DNA of 64,000 nt from assembly GCA_026002855.1 (NCBI GenBank), contig BPGD01000001.1, positions 1,015,972 to 1,079,971 of the forward strand. The letters run 5' to 3'. Positions 44,546 through 55,976 of the stretch are shown here, piece after piece. Numbering within the stretch: position 1 is the first letter of the stretch; the number at the start of each line of letters is the position of its first letter. A program made the position numbers and the translations under genes. The DNA is from Bryobacteraceae bacterium. Lineage in GTDB: Bacteria > Acidobacteriota > Terriglobia > Bryobacterales > Bryobacteraceae. Below the pieces are notes generated by a model that saw nothing but the letters and a program-made list of their open reading frames with translations, had not been told where the DNA came from and did no database searches.

Positions 44546-46824
44546 GCGTCATGACAAGACGGAAGCTGCTGCACCTGCCGGTGGTGACTTCGGCCGGCGC
44601 GCTGGCGGGGCTGGCGGACTGGATGCCGCTCTCCGCCTATGTTCCGCAGGAGCCGGACCGGTGGGTGAAAGCGGTGTGCCGTTACTGCGGGACAGGTTGC
44701 GGCGTATATGTGGGCGTGACGCGGACGCCGCAGGGCGCGAAGGTGACGGCGGTGAAGGGAGACGCGCAAAATCATAACCGCGGATTTCTGTGCGTCAAGG
44801 GGGCAAAGCTCGTCGAGATTCTGGACGCGCCGTCGCGCCTGAAGCATCCGCTGATCCGGAAAGACGGCAAGCTGGTCCGCGCCACATGGCAGGAGGCGAT
44901 GGATCTGGTGGCAACACGATTCCGCGAGGCGATCGAGAAGCATGGGCCGGACTCGGTGGCGTTCTACGGCTCGGGGCAGGCGCTGACGGAAGAGACCTAC
45001 GTTGCGAACAAGCTGTTCAAGGCGGGCATCGGGACGAACAACGTGGACGGCAATCCGCGGCTGTGCATGGCGTCGGCGGCGGGCGGCTACCTGACGGCAT
45101 TCGGCAAGGACGAGCCGATGGGCTGCTATGAAGACCTCGACCACGCGGATGTCTTCCTGATCATCGGCTCGAACATGGCCGAGGCGCACCCGGTGCTCTG
45201 GATGAGGGTGCTCAACCGCAAGGAGAAGAACCCGGCGGCGAAGATCATCGTGATCGATCCGCGCCGGACGCGGACGGCGGCGTGGGCGGACCTGCACCTG
45301 GCGTGCAAGCCGGGGATGGATCTCTCGATTCTGAACGCGATGGCGCACGTCATCGTGAAAGAAGGGCTGGCGGACGAGGAATTCATCCGGAGGCACGTGG
45401 TCTTCGGGCAAGGGACGGAAGCGAACAGGAGCTGGGAGGACTACAGGAAATTCCTGGAGGCGTACCCGCCGGAGCGGGCGGCGGCGGACTCGGGGTGCAG
45501 GGCTGAGGACATCGTCACGGCGGCGCGCTGGTTCGGAGCGCGCGGGCGGGAGGCGATGTCGCTGTGGACGATGGGGGTGAACCAGCGGACGCAGGGCGTG
45601 TGGCTGAACAACCTGATCATGAACCTGAGCCTGATCACGGGAAAGATCGGGCGGCCTGGATCGACGCCGTTCTCGCTGACCGGGCAGCCGAACGCGTGTG
45701 GTGGCGTGCGCGACGGAGGTGCGCTGTCGCATGCGCTGCCTTACGGGCGGCTGGTGGCGAACCCGCAGCACCGGGCGGAGATGGAGAGGCTGTGGGGGCT
45801 GCCTGCGGGCAAGCTCAGCCCCAACCCGGGCTACTCGGCGGTGGATCTGTTTCAGGCGCTCGATGCGGGGAAGGTGAAGTGCCTGTATGTGATGTGCACG
45901 AATCCCGGCCACAGCCTGCCGAACGCGAACCGTTACCGGAAGGCGATGGCGTCGCCGGACACGTTCCTGGTGGTGGCGGATGCGTTTCATCCGACGCGCA
46001 CGACGGAACTGGCGGACGTGGTGCTGCCGGCGGCGCTGTGGGTGGAGAAGGAAGGCGTGTACGGCTGTTCGGAGCGGCGGTATCAGTTGCTGGAGAAGGC
46101 AGTGGAGCCGCCGGGCGAGGCGCGCGCGGATCTGGACATTCTGCTGGAGCTGGGGCGGCGGCTGGGGCATGAGAAGCTGTTGCCGTTCCGGAACGCGGCC
46201 GAGGTCTGGGAAGAGATCCTGAAGGTGGCGAAAGGCACGGCGTACGACTTCAGCGGGATGACGAGGGAGCGGCTGAAGCAGGCGCACGGGCTGCTGTGGC
46301 CGCTGCCGTCGCCGGACCATCCGGGCACGAAGCGCCGCTATGTCCGGGGTGAAGATCCGCTGGTGCCGCCGGATCATCCTGAGCCGGTTTTGTTTTATGG
46401 CAGGCCGGACGGCAAGGCTGTAGTGTGGATGCGGGACCAGAAGGCGCCCGCTGAGACGCCCGATGTGGAGTATCCGCTCACGTTGAACACGGGGCGGGTG
46501 CTGGAGCACTGGCACACGGCGACGATGACGGGCAGCGTGCCTGCGTTGAAGGCGACGCGGCTGGAGGCGGTGGCGGAGATGCACCCGGCGGACTTGAAGC
46601 GCCTGGGGCTGAGTGACGGCGATAGGGTGCGCATCACGTCGCGGCGCGGCTCCCGGGTCTTCACGGTCAAGGAGAACGAGAACGGACGCGCCGGCTCGGT
46701 GTTCGTGCACTTCCATGATCCTGAGCGGCTGGTAAACGAACTGACCGTGGATGCATACGACCCGGTGTCACGCGAGCCGGAGTTCAAGATCGCTGCCGTG
46801 AGAGTGGAGAAAGTGGCGCGCTGA
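44542..46824 (+). CDS. napA: Periplasmic nitrate reductase catalytic subunit
   Basis: This molybdenum bis-MGD enzyme reduces nitrate to nitrite in the periplasm. The 760-residue precursor has a Tat signal (MTRRKLLHLPVV). It has a [4Fe-4S] motif at C46, C49, C53 and C84 with the electron-relay lysine K86, and the molybdenum ligand C175 in NPRLCMASA. DEPMGCYEDLDHAD and GSNMAEAHPVLW are NapA signatures that separate it from assimilatory NasA. The length is that of short, monomeric NapA proteins such as that of Desulfovibrio rather than the E. coli form of about 830 residues. No NapB, NapD, NapC, NapG or NapH gene is present. AAAGGAGG (44524-44532 region) precedes the ATG. Confidence 0.92.
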   Translation: MSVMTRRKLLHLPVVTSAGALAGLADWMPLSAYVPQEPDRWVKAVCRYCGTGCGVYVGVTRTPQGAKVTAVKGDAQNHNRGFLCVKGAKLVEILDAPSRLKHPLIRKDGKLVRATWQEAMDLVATRFREAIEKHGPDSVAFYGSGQALTEETYVANKLFKAGIGTNNVDGNPRLCMASAAGGYLTAFGKDEPMGCYEDLDHADVFLIIGSNMAEAHPVLWMRVLNRKEKNPAAKIIVIDPRRTRTAAWADLHLACKPGMDLSILNAMAHVIVKEGLADEEFIRRHVVFGQGTEANRSWEDYRKFLEAYPPERAAADSGCRAEDIVTAARWFGARGREAMSLWTMGVNQRTQGVWLNNLIMNLSLITGKIGRPGSTPFSLTGQPNACGGVRDGGALSHALPYGRLVANPQHRAEMERLWGLPAGKLSPNPGYSAVDLFQALDAGKVKCLYVMCTNPGHSLPNANRYRKAMASPDTFLVVADAFHPTRTTELADVVLPAALWVEKEGVYGCSERRYQLLEKAVEPPGEARADLDILLELGRRLGHEKLLPFRNAAEVWEEILKVAKGTAYDFSGMTRERLKQAHGLLWPLPSPDHPGTKRRYVRGEDPLVPPDHPEPVLFYGRPDGKAVVWMRDQKAPAETPDVEYPLTLNTGRVLEHWHTATMTGSVPALKATRLEAVAEMHPADLKRLGLSDGDRVRITSRRGSRVFTVKENENGRAGSVFVHFHDPERLVNELTVDAYDPVSREPEFKIAAVRVEKVAR

Positions 46825-46832
46825 GGCGCGGC

Positions 46833-48914
46833 TCAGTCTGGCAGGGCGAACGCGTAGTACGTGCTGCCCGAAGGGTTGCCCCACTTGCCTCCGCCGGCGC
46901 CAATGACGACGAATTGTTTGCCATTGGCCATGTAGGTGGCGGGCGTCGCGTTGCCGGCCGCATCCATCTGGTACTCCCAGAGAAGCCTGCCGGTGCGCTT
47001 GTCGAAGGCGCGGAATTTCGCGTCGTGATTCGTGGCGCCGATGAAGAGCAGCCCGCCGGCGGTGACAATGGAGCCGCCGTAGTTTTCGCTGCCAGTGTTC
47101 GACAAACCCTGTTTGACCAGCGCGGGGATTTCGCCCAGCGCAATGCGCCAGGCGTACTCGCCGGTATTCAGGTCGAGCGCGTTGAGCGTGCCCCAGGGGG
47201 GCGTGATGGCGGGATAGCCGTCCGGATCGGTGAAGCGGGTGTAGCCGTCGAGGCGGTACTTCAGGTCGATGGGCGTCGGCGTGCGCGGGGTATCAGTGAC
47301 TTCTTTCTCTTCGCCCTGGAGGATGTAGGCGAGGATGGCGTCGATGCTGGAGGCGCCGAGATGCGCGTAGCCCGGCATGCGCCCGGCGCCTTTGAGCACG
47401 AGGTTGCGGACCTGCTCCGCGCCACGGCGTCCGGCGAGGTTCACGAGCGAAGGGAACTCCGGTGGCGAGCCGGCAAAGTTGTCGCGGTGGCAGGAGGCGC
47501 AGTGGCGCTGATACAGCGTGCGGCCGGTGACGCGTTTCTCCTCCTTCCGCTCGACCAGTTTGATGATCCAGGCCATCTCGTTTGAGTTCACATAGAGCAG
47601 GCCCGTTTCCGGATCCCAGGTGGCGCCGCCCCATTCGCCGCCGCCATCAAAACCGGGAAACAGGATGGTGCCCTGAAGACTGGGGGGAGTGAACTGGGGG
47701 CCGTTGCGGTAGCCGCGCAGGCGGCGGAGCACATCGGCGTGCGCCTCCGGCGTGCGCCGGGTGACGATGTCTTCGGTGAACATCTGCCGCGCGAAAGGCG
47801 GCGGGGCCAGCGGCAATCTCTGTTTCGGCGCGGTCCACTCTCCTTCCACGTCCGAGGCGGGAACATCGATTTCCTCGAACGGGAACAGGCTCTCGCCGGT
47901 GACGCGGTCGAACACCCACACGTGGCCGCTCTTGGTGATCTGGGCGACGGCGTCGATGGTGCGGCCGTTTCGCTTCACCTGGACCAGCGTAGGCGCAGTG
48001 GGGAGATCGCGGTCCCACAGGTCGTGGCGGACGAACTGGAAGTGCCACAGGCGGCGACCGGTGGAGGCTTCGAGCGCGATCAAACAATTCGCGAACAGAT
48101 TGTCGCCGTGGCGGTTGGCGCCGTAAAAGTCGTACGTGGCCGACCCGGTGGGCGCAAAGACGATGCCGCGCGCCTCGTCCAGCGCCAGCCCGCCCCACGA
48201 ATTGGCGCCACCGATGTACTGCCAGGCTTCTTTGGGCCAGGTCTCGTAGCCGAACTCGCCCGGGTGCGGGATCGTGTGGAAGATCCAGCGCAGGCGGCCG
48301 GTGCGGACGTCATAGGCGCGGATGTGGCCGGGCGCGGCGGGCAGCGACTCGCTCACCAGGCTCCCGATGATCAGCAGGTCCCTGTAAACGACCCCCGGCG
48401 TGGTCAGCGTTACCGTCAGGCCGGAAGCGTCCCGGCCAAGATTTTCGCGCAGATCGATGCGCCCGCCGCGGCCGAAAGAGCGCACCGGTCTGCCCGTGCG
48501 CGCGTTCAGGCACCAGAGCCAGGGGCCGGCGGCAAAATAGAGCCTGCGGTCGCTGCCGGACTCCCAGTAGTTGAACCCGCGGTGGCGGAACTTCGCAGCG
48601 CCGGGGTCCCGGCCTTCATGCGGGTCGAAGCGCCACAGCGGACGACCGGTGGCGGCTTCCAGCGCAAAGACGCGGAGCCGCGGCGAGCTGACGTAGACAA
48701 CGCCGTGCCGCATGAGCGGGTTGCACTGCATCTCCGTGCCCGGGCCGGCATCGCCGGTGTCGAACTTCCAGGCCAGCGCGAGCCGGGAAACATTTCCGGT
48801 GTGAATCTGTTTCAGCGGCGAGTGCTTCGTGTTGCTGTAGCCGCCGTGATATACCGGCCATTCCTGCGCTCCGGCGAGCAGGGAAATCGAAAAGAGGAAA
48901 GCTCTGCCCAGCAT
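46833..48914 (-). CDS. PQQ-dependent dehydrogenase with inserted cytochrome c domain
   Basis: This periplasmic quinoprotein oxidises a sugar or alcohol and passes electrons through its own haem. The 693 residues have a signal peptide ([16 protein letters not shown]) and an eight-bladed propeller with repeated blades such as [45 protein letters not shown] and [16 protein letters not shown] cytochrome c module ([17 protein letters not shown], then MPGYAHLG as possible methionine ligand) is inserted before the last blades. The substrate is unknown. I chose ATG 48914: a TATAAT on this strand overlaps the earlier ATG at 48929, so the transcript would start between them. It converges with napA, only 8 bases apart. 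Confidence 0.88.
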   Translation of the reverse strand: MLGRAFLFSISLLAGAQEWPVYHGGYSNTKHSPLKQIHTGNVSRLALAWKFDTGDAGPGTEMQCNPLMRHGVVYVSSPRLRVFALEAATGRPLWRFDPHEGRDPGAAKFRHRGFNYWESGSDRRLYFAAGPWLWCLNARTGRPVRSFGRGGRIDLRENLGRDASGLTVTLTTPGVVYRDLLIIGSLVSESLPAAPGHIRAYDVRTGRLRWIFHTIPHPGEFGYETWPKEAWQYIGGANSWGGLALDEARGIVFAPTGSATYDFYGANRHGDNLFANCLIALEASTGRRLWHFQFVRHDLWDRDLPTAPTLVQVKRNGRTIDAVAQITKSGHVWVFDRVTGESLFPFEEIDVPASDVEGEWTAPKQRLPLAPPPFARQMFTEDIVTRRTPEAHADVLRRLRGYRNGPQFTPPSLQGTILFPGFDGGGEWGGATWDPETGLLYVNSNEMAWIIKLVERKEEKRVTGRTLYQRHCASCHRDNFAGSPPEFPSLVNLAGRRGAEQVRNLVLKGAGRMPGYAHLGASSIDAILAYILQGEEKEVTDTPRTPTPIDLKYRLDGYTRFTDPDGYPAITPPWGTLNALDLNTGEYAWRIALGEIPALVKQGLSNTGSENYGGSIVTAGGLLFIGATNHDAKFRAFDKRTGRLLWEYQMDAAGNATPATYMANGKQFVVIGAGGGKWGNPSGSTYYAFALPD

Positions 48915-48927
48915 CTGGAATGCCGCC

Positions 48928-48935
48928 ATTATAGA
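48928..48935. promoter_or_regulatory. Overlapping divergent -10 elements
   Basis: On the minus strand these bases read TATAAT (complement of 48928-48933). On the plus strand TATAGA occupies 48930-48935. The minus-strand gene starts at 48914 (or 48929) and the plus-strand GTG at 48944, so one A/T-rich core may fire in both directions. Confidence 0.45.
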
Positions 48936-48943
48936 CTGCGGAT

Positions 48944-51900
48944 GTGAAGCCGTGTCTTTTGGCGGCGTTGTTGGCCGTCCTTGCCTCCGCGCAGGAACGC
49001 TTCCCCAAACCCGACCCGGCGCGCGCGTTCGCCCCGTTAAAGATCTTCGACAGCCAGGGCTCGCCGGTGCGAACGCCGAAGGAAGACTGGGACGAGGCGC
49101 GGCGGAAAGTGCGCGAGGACGCGCGGTGGGCCGCGTGGCTCTCCGCCGAGCGCGCCGAATGCGACTCATGGATGGACGCACACCCGACGGACCGCGTGGA
49201 ATGGGTGGCGGGCTGGTGGCACGATTATGTCGACGAAAAGACGGGCGCATTTCTGCCCTGGACCGCCGTGCCGCCGGCAGGCGCTTCGGAGAAGGTGCTG
49301 GGCGGATGGGTCTTCGGATTCCGCACGCGCCACACGCAGAAAATGGTGCAGGCGGCGCGGCTGTGGCGGATCACCGGGGAGGGCCGCTACGCCGACTGGG
49401 TGATCCGCCAGCTCGACTATTACGCGGACAACTACGAGAAATGGCCTGTCCAGACCGAAAAGAGCAGGGCGCGGCTGATGTACCAGAGCCTGGACGAGGC
49501 CAACGTGCTGCTGCGGCTGGCGGAGGCGGCCCGGCTGGTGGAGGAGCGGGCCCTGCCGGGCAGACGCAGGGACTGGGCCGAAAAGCTGCTCCGCCCGATG
49601 GCGCTGCTGCTCGACGAGACCTTCCAGCGCGTGCACAACATCGCCGTGTGGCAGCGCAGCGCCATGGCCGTGGCCGCGCTGTATCTACGCGACAGCGAAC
49701 TATGGCGGCGCGCCATCGACGGGCCCTTCGGACTGAGAAGGCAGATGGCCGACGGGGTCACCAGCGATTATCTCTGGGTCGAGCAGTCGTTCGGATACAA
49801 CTCCTACGTGGTTTCGGCGGTGCTGCCGCTGATGATCGCCGCGGGGCTGAAGGGGCAGCTCGACGGGCTGCGGCGGGAAGCGGAGATCGCCGAAAACCTG
49901 ATGCTCGCGCCTTCGGTGCTGCGCTTCCCCGACGGGCGGCTCCCGATGCCCGCCGATACCACCGGCGGCTTCCAGCGCTGGCCGAACGAGGCGCTGATGG
50001 AGTCCGCGCGGCGCGTCTTCCCCACGCGGATCGGTCTAGAGAGAGCGTGGAAACGGCTGAGCTGGGACACGCTGCTCGACCCGCCGGAAGAGGCGCCCGG
50101 CGCGCACGAGCCGCCGCTGCCGGAGGTCGCCAGCCGGAACCTCGAATCCAGCCGCATGGCGGTGCTGAAACAGGGCGAGTGGCAATTGTTTTTTCACTAC
50201 GGACAGCTGGATCCTTCCCACGCGCAGGCCGAAGCGCTGAACTGGGAGGCAGCCTGGGGCCTCGTGGACATCACGCACGATGCTGGCACCGTTGGCTACG
50301 GCTCGCCGCTGCACCGCGAGTTCTACACGCGCGGTCAGGCGCACAATGTGGTGCTCATCGACGGCGAAGGCCAGCAGCGCTGGGCGCCAGGCGAGCTGCT
50401 CGGTTTCGACGCGGCGCGCGTGGCGGCGCGGCAGCCGCACTATCGCGAAAACGCAAGCGTCGAGCGCGACCTGCGCATCACCGGCGGCGCCGTCGAGGAC
50501 CGCGTAAGGGTGGAGACGAGCGACATGCGTCCTCACCGCATTGCCCTGCTGCTGCACCTTCAGGGGCGCGTGCGGCTGCCAGAGACGTTCCGTGAAAATC
50601 CTGAATTCGCGCTCAAGCACTGGGAGGGCGCGCGCACGGCGGAGTTCCCCAATGAAGCGGTGCTGCTGGTCGACTATCCGGGGCTGCTTCTGGAAGTGAA
50701 GGTATCCGCGGCCGCGCTGCTGCGCGTCACCCATGCGGCCACGCCCGACGTCCCGCCGCACCGGCGCGAGTCGCTGTGTTTCGAAGTGGAGGGCCAGCGG
50801 GCGGAGTTCGTCTCCACGCTCCGCGTCGTCAGCCCGGCCGCCGCGCCACCGCCGGCCGCCGCCGGCGAGGAGCGCGCCGAAGCGCAGCGGCGGCGCGTGG
50901 AGCTGAACCTGCTGGGCGCGGCCGACACCGAGGGCGGCGAGAGCCGCCGCAACGAGAACGTCCAGTTCAACCTGGTGGACAACAATGCGCTGAAGGAGCT
51001 GAACGTGCGGCTGGGCGTGACGGCCACCATCGTGCGCGAATTCCTGCCCGACCGCGGCTATTTCGGAGCGGAATTCGGCAACGTGCCCGTGGCCCCGCCC
51101 CATGTGGCGCCTGTGCGCAGCGCCGGCTTTCATGGCGAGCTGCGCTGGGGGCACCTGAACAGCGCGACCAGCGCGCGCACGTTTTTCCAGGCAGGCGACG
51201 TGAAACCGGCGCGCGAAAATGAAGCCGGCTTCCGCGCCGGCGGCCGCGCGTGGCGCAGCGCGTGGTGGCAGACGCACGGCAGCCTGCGGCTGATCCGCGG
51301 GCAGGTGAACGGCAACGTACTGGTGCCGCGCGCGGACGAACGCACCGCGCTGGCGTCCGACGCGCGGCTGCGCGCCATCGTGCAGCGGTTCCTCGACGCC
51401 TACCCGCGCGAGGCGCCCAACCGCACCGACATCAACCCGCGCATGCTGAACACGAACTCGCCGCAGAGCATCGACCACCGCATGGGCGGCACGCGGATCG
51501 ACCAGAAACTGGGCGAGGCCGATTCGCTGGCGCTTCTCTACGACTTTGTCTCGCAGGACGTGGATGCCTTTCAGCTTGTGGCCGGACAGAACCCCGATTC
51601 GCACATCAAGAACCACCGCGCGCGCATCACCTGGACGCACGCCCTCGACGCGCGCACGCTGATGGAATGGACCGCGGGCTTCGACCGGCTCGGCACGCTG
51701 CTCGTGCCCGAGCCGAACGCCGTCGGGCCGATGGTTTCCACCGGCGGCCTGGAAACGCTGGGTCCGCAGGCGATCATCCCGCTTGACCGCGCGATGAATG
51801 TTTTCCGCTGGGCGGGAGCGGTCCGCCGGAAGCACCCGCGCGGCCACTGGCAGGCGGGTCTCGAGATCAACCGCCGGCAGATGAACGGCGCGGAGACGGA

Positions 51901-53353
51901 CGCTCACCGCGGCTACTTTTCGTTCGGCAACGACTTTGGCCGCGATGCCATCACGAATCTCCGCATGGGCACGCCTTCACAGCACATCGTCAGCATCGGC
52001 GACGTGCACCGCGGTTTCCGCTCGTGGGAGCCGGCGGCCTACGCGGGAGGGCGGCGGCGGCTTGGCGCGGCGACCGACGTGACCTACAGCCTCCGCTGGC
52101 AGGCGGCCACGCGTCCTGTGGAAGTGAACGGACGCAATGCCATCCCCTATGACAGCGATCTGAACAACTGGGCGCCGTCGCTGGGCGTGGCGCGCCGGCT
52201 GGGCGCGCGCGGCGGCGTCTTCCGCGCGGCAGCGGGCGTGCAGTACGGTGAGATTTTCCCGGTGACGTACTCCCAGGTGCGCTTCAGCCCGCCCGGCAGC
52301 GTGAAGATTGCCGTGCCCGCGCCGGACCTGCTGGATCCGCTCCGCGCCGATCCGCAGAAAGTCAAGGGCAACATCTACGCGCTCGACCCCCGGCTGGCCA
52401 CCCCGTACAGTTATCAGTACAACGCGAGCTGGGAACGCGAGATCGGCCGGCTGGCACGCCTCGAGGCGGGCTATGTGGGCAGCCGCTCGCACAAGCTGCT
52501 GATCATGTGGTACCGCAACCGCGCGCGTCCCGTCCCCGGCATCCCGCTCACCACGGCCACTATCAACGACCGGCGGCCGGATCCCTCCGTGGCCGACGTG
52601 CGCTGGGTGCTGAACGGCTCGCAGGGCTATTACGACGCGGCGCGGCTGACGCTGATCGTGCCGGACTGGCGCGGGCTGAGCTTCGAATCCGCTTACTGGT
52701 TCAGCAAGGCGATGGACCTGGGCAGCTCGTATACGAATACTGCCTATGACGCCGACTCGCGTCTCTCGCGCAGCCAGTGGGAGTATGAGACGCGCGGCGA
52801 CATGAAGGGCCTGAGCGATTTCGACCAGCCCCACGCCTTTCTCTGGCGCGGCTCCTGGAGGCTGCCATTCCGCCAGCACGCGCTGCGCGGCTGGACCGTG
52901 TCCGGCGTAACGCTGCTCAAGAAGGGCACGCCGTTCACGGTGGTCTCCGGCAGCGACGCGCCCGGCTACGGCAACGTGGACGGCAACGGCGGCGACCGCC
53001 CGAACCTGCTCGACCCCTCGATTCTCGGCCGCACCGTCGGCAACCCGGACACATCGCGCGCTCTGTTGCCGCGCGCTGCCTTCGCCTACATCCGGCCGGA
53101 GGAGCCGCGCGGCAACCTGGGCCGCAACACGTTCCGCAAGGGCGGCATCGCCAATGTCAATGCCGCAGTGAGCCGCACCTGGAAAACCGACGCGGGCATC
53201 CTCGTGCTGTTCCGCGCCGAGAGCGTGAACCTGACCAACACGCCGCAGTTCGCGCCGCCGGGCTTCGAGCTGGCGAATCCGAACTTCGGTGCGATCACCA
53301 ACACGCTGAATGAAGGCCGGACGTTCCGCTTCAGCCTTCAGGCCGGCTGGTGA
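48944..53353 (+). CDS. Fusion of heparinase II/III-type polysaccharide lyase with a TonB-dependent outer-membrane barrel
   Basis: This is one uninterrupted frame of 1469 residues from a GTG start. The protein begins with a signal peptide ([14 protein letters not shown]). An alpha/alpha-toroid lyase domain follows (about 40-380; [12 protein letters not shown] at 230-241, [14 protein letters not shown]). The heparinase II/III beta-sandwich comes next (about 395-630; AHNVVLIDG near 466). After an alanine/proline linker (about 632-650) the sequence becomes a typical acidobacterial TonB receptor: [20 protein letters not shown] in part, [46 protein letters not shown] in part, and FRFSLQAGW at the end. 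The barrel has no signal peptide of its own. Receptor N-termini face the periplasm, so the lyase would sit under the pore and could cut polysaccharide as it is imported. Confidence 0.85.
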   Translation: MKPCLLAALLAVLASAQERFPKPDPARAFAPLKIFDSQGSPVRTPKEDWDEARRKVREDARWAAWLSAERAECDSWMDAHPTDRVEWVAGWWHDYVDEKTGAFLPWTAVPPAGASEKVLGGWVFGFRTRHTQKMVQAARLWRITGEGRYADWVIRQLDYYADNYEKWPVQTEKSRARLMYQSLDEANVLLRLAEAARLVEERALPGRRRDWAEKLLRPMALLLDETFQRVHNIAVWQRSAMAVAALYLRDSELWRRAIDGPFGLRRQMADGVTSDYLWVEQSFGYNSYVVSAVLPLMIAAGLKGQLDGLRREAEIAENLMLAPSVLRFPDGRLPMPADTTGGFQRWPNEALMESARRVFPTRIGLERAWKRLSWDTLLDPPEEAPGAHEPPLPEVASRNLESSRMAVLKQGEWQLFFHYGQLDPSHAQAEALNWEAAWGLVDITHDAGTVGYGSPLHREFYTRGQAHNVVLIDGEGQQRWAPGELLGFDAARVAARQPHYRENASVERDLRITGGAVEDRVRVETSDMRPHRIALLLHLQGRVRLPETFRENPEFALKHWEGARTAEFPNEAVLLVDYPGLLLEVKVSAAALLRVTHAATPDVPPHRRESLCFEVEGQRAEFVSTLRVVSPAAAPPPAAAGEERAEAQRRRVELNLLGAADTEGGESRRNENVQFNLVDNNALKELNVRLGVTATIVREFLPDRGYFGAEFGNVPVAPPHVAPVRSAGFHGELRWGHLNSATSARTFFQAGDVKPARENEAGFRAGGRAWRSAWWQTHGSLRLIRGQVNGNVLVPRADERTALASDARLRAIVQRFLDAYPREAPNRTDINPRMLNTNSPQSIDHRMGGTRIDQKLGEADSLALLYDFVSQDVDAFQLVAGQNPDSHIKNHRARITWTHALDARTLMEWTAGFDRLGTLLVPEPNAVGPMVSTGGLETLGPQAIIPLDRAMNVFRWAGAVRRKHPRGHWQAGLEINRRQMNGAETDAHRGYFSFGNDFGRDAITNLRMGTPSQHIVSIGDVHRGFRSWEPAAYAGGRRRLGAATDVTYSLRWQAATRPVEVNGRNAIPYDSDLNNWAPSLGVARRLGARGGVFRAAAGVQYGEIFPVTYSQVRFSPPGSVKIAVPAPDLLDPLRADPQKVKGNIYALDPRLATPYSYQYNASWEREIGRLARLEAGYVGSRSHKLLIMWYRNRARPVPGIPLTTATINDRRPDPSVADVRWVLNGSQGYYDAARLTLIVPDWRGLSFESAYWFSKAMDLGSSYTNTAYDADSRLSRSQWEYETRGDMKGLSDFDQPHAFLWRGSWRLPFRQHALRGWTVSGVTLLKKGTPFTVVSGSDAPGYGNVDGNGGDRPNLLDPSILGRTVGNPDTSRALLPRAAFAYIRPEEPRGNLGRNTFRKGGIANVNAAVSRTWKTDAGILVLFRAESVNLTNTPQFAPPGFELANPNFGAITNTLNEGRTFRFSLQAGW

Positions 53354-53364
53354 GCGGGTCCCGC

Positions 53365-54684
<1,320 letters not shown>

Positions 54685-54848
54685 TCAACGATTGTAGCGC
54701 AGGCCCTGGACCAGGACCGGCTTCGCAGAGGCCCGGCGCCATGGCCTGGACGCACGTCTCCAGGCCCGGCCATTCCGCAGTGAAATGGCGGCGGGCGCGT
54801 CCACCGGCACAGGAGCGTGCTCCGGCCTTCGGCGGGCGGCGCCGCGCC

Positions 54849-55277
54849 TCAGTCAGCCCGAAGAATCCAGGTCCCGCTCCGGCCAGCCGAGTCCGACCAT
54901 CTACCGCTGACCGGCCGCGTCCGAGCCAGTTCGAACATTTCGGCCAGGGGCATCTCTGCCGGAAGTCGAATGCGGGCGCTCCAGGTTCCCTCGTAACGTC
55001 CGCCCTTCAGTACGTGCGCCACCCAGGATCCATCCCAGCCGCGCCTCCGTTTGCGCGCGTTCCATGTTCCCTCCAGCAGAACCCTGCCAGGCTGTAACAT
55101 CAGGGTCCACCGGCCGCCGGATTCTTCGTCGTCCCCGTAGTCGCGGGCAGTCCACGTGCCTCGAATCGCCCGGCCGGAGGCAGACGCCTCCCATGTGCCG
55201 GACCAGGCCCGCCGGGGCTGCACGGGCTGCATCAGCATCGCAGCCAGCAGAAACCTTCGCGAAGGCGGCGCCGGCAT
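54849..55277 (-). CDS. Small exported protein with GTW repeats, unknown function
   Basis: This 142-residue protein has an arginine-plus-hydrophobic start (PSRRFLLAAMLMQPVQP), possibly a Tat-like or ordinary signal. The body is a run of short beta repeats ending in GTW or GSW: WSGTWEAS, IRGTWTARD, LEGTWNARK, WDGSWVAHV, YEGTWSARI, VSGRWSDS and SGTWILRAD. This suggests a small beta-barrel or propeller. I know no function. TATAAT lies 6 bases before the ATG (complement of 55284-55289), so the mRNA is probably leaderless. The 180 bases between it and purA hold nothing I can identify. Confidence 0.7.
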   Translation of the reverse strand: MPAPPSRRFLLAAMLMQPVQPRRAWSGTWEASASGRAIRGTWTARDYGDDEESGGRWTLMLQPGRVLLEGTWNARKRRRGWDGSWVAHVLKGGRYEGTWSARIRLPAEMPLAEMFELARTRPVSGRWSDSAGRSGTWILRAD

Positions 55278-55352
55278 GGGAGCATTATAAGCGGAGGAAC
55301 GGATGGTATATCGCGCCAGTGAGCCGTATGATGGCCGCAGGAGGAGATGCCG

Positions 55353-55859
55353 TTGACGCGGGCGTTGCTGGGCGTTCTCTTTTTGACGGGCGGCATGGCG
55401 GCTTTTTGCGCGGCCCAGACAGCGATTGAATATGGCGGCGCCGCCGGCGCGAAGACCGCAGGCGCCGGCGCGAAGAAGATCGGCGATTCGCTGGGCAGAA
55501 TCTTTTCGAAGAGCGGAGAGGCCCTGGACGCTTCCCGCCGCAACGGCGCAAGAAGTCCTGCCGGCTCCACGGCCGTGCGGCGTCCATCGTCTTCACCGTG
55601 GCCAGCCGCTGTGGATCCAAAGACAGCGGAGACGACCCGGGCCACGGCCGAGGCCTTTGCAAAGCTGGAGCCGGGTGTCTCTGCGGCAGAACTGGAAGCA
55701 CTGCTCGGACCGCCCTCTTTTCGCGTGCTCATGCCGCTGGATGGAAAGCTGGTGGAGCTGCTCGAATACACCGCGGGCCGGAAACCGCTTGGCACCGTGC
55801 GCGTCGTGGACGGGAAGGTCGCGGAAGTGCGTCCCGCTTCTCCGGAAGTCGGGCCCTGA
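55353..55859 (+). CDS. Small exported protein with BamE/SmpA-like C-terminus
   Basis: This protein of about 168 residues has a signal peptide (ALLGVLFLTGGMAAFCAAQ). A low-complexity glycine/alanine/lysine region comes next, then a C-terminal segment (KLEPGVSAAELEALLGPPSF, then LLEYTAGRKPLGTVRVVDGKVAEV) that resembles the SmpA/OmlA/BamE fold. Its role is unknown. TTG 55353 is preferred over ATG 55347 because AGGAGGAG (55339-55346) touches the ATG but lies 6 bases before the TTG. A TATGAT hexamer at 55327-55332 may be its -10 element. It diverges from the GTW-repeat gene. Confidence 0.65.
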   Translation: MTRALLGVLFLTGGMAAFCAAQTAIEYGGAAGAKTAGAGAKKIGDSLGRIFSKSGEALDASRRNGARSPAGSTAVRRPSSSPWPAAVDPKTAETTRATAEAFAKLEPGVSAAELEALLGPPSFRVLMPLDGKLVELLEYTAGRKPLGTVRVVDGKVAEVRPASPEVGP

Positions 55860-55976
55860 GACCGTCCCGTGGGCCGGCGCACTTCCCGCCGGCGCGGCCG
55901 TCCGAGCCGGAGGCCACGCCGGCCGGGGCGCTTCCGGGCATCCGGGTGTTATGCTGGCCGCGGTTGAGGTGTCACC

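Noticed and set aside
44083..46716. 877-codon minus-strand open frame opposite napA
   Set aside because: It is Arg/His/Pro-rich shadow sequence; the plus strand carries intact NapA motifs.
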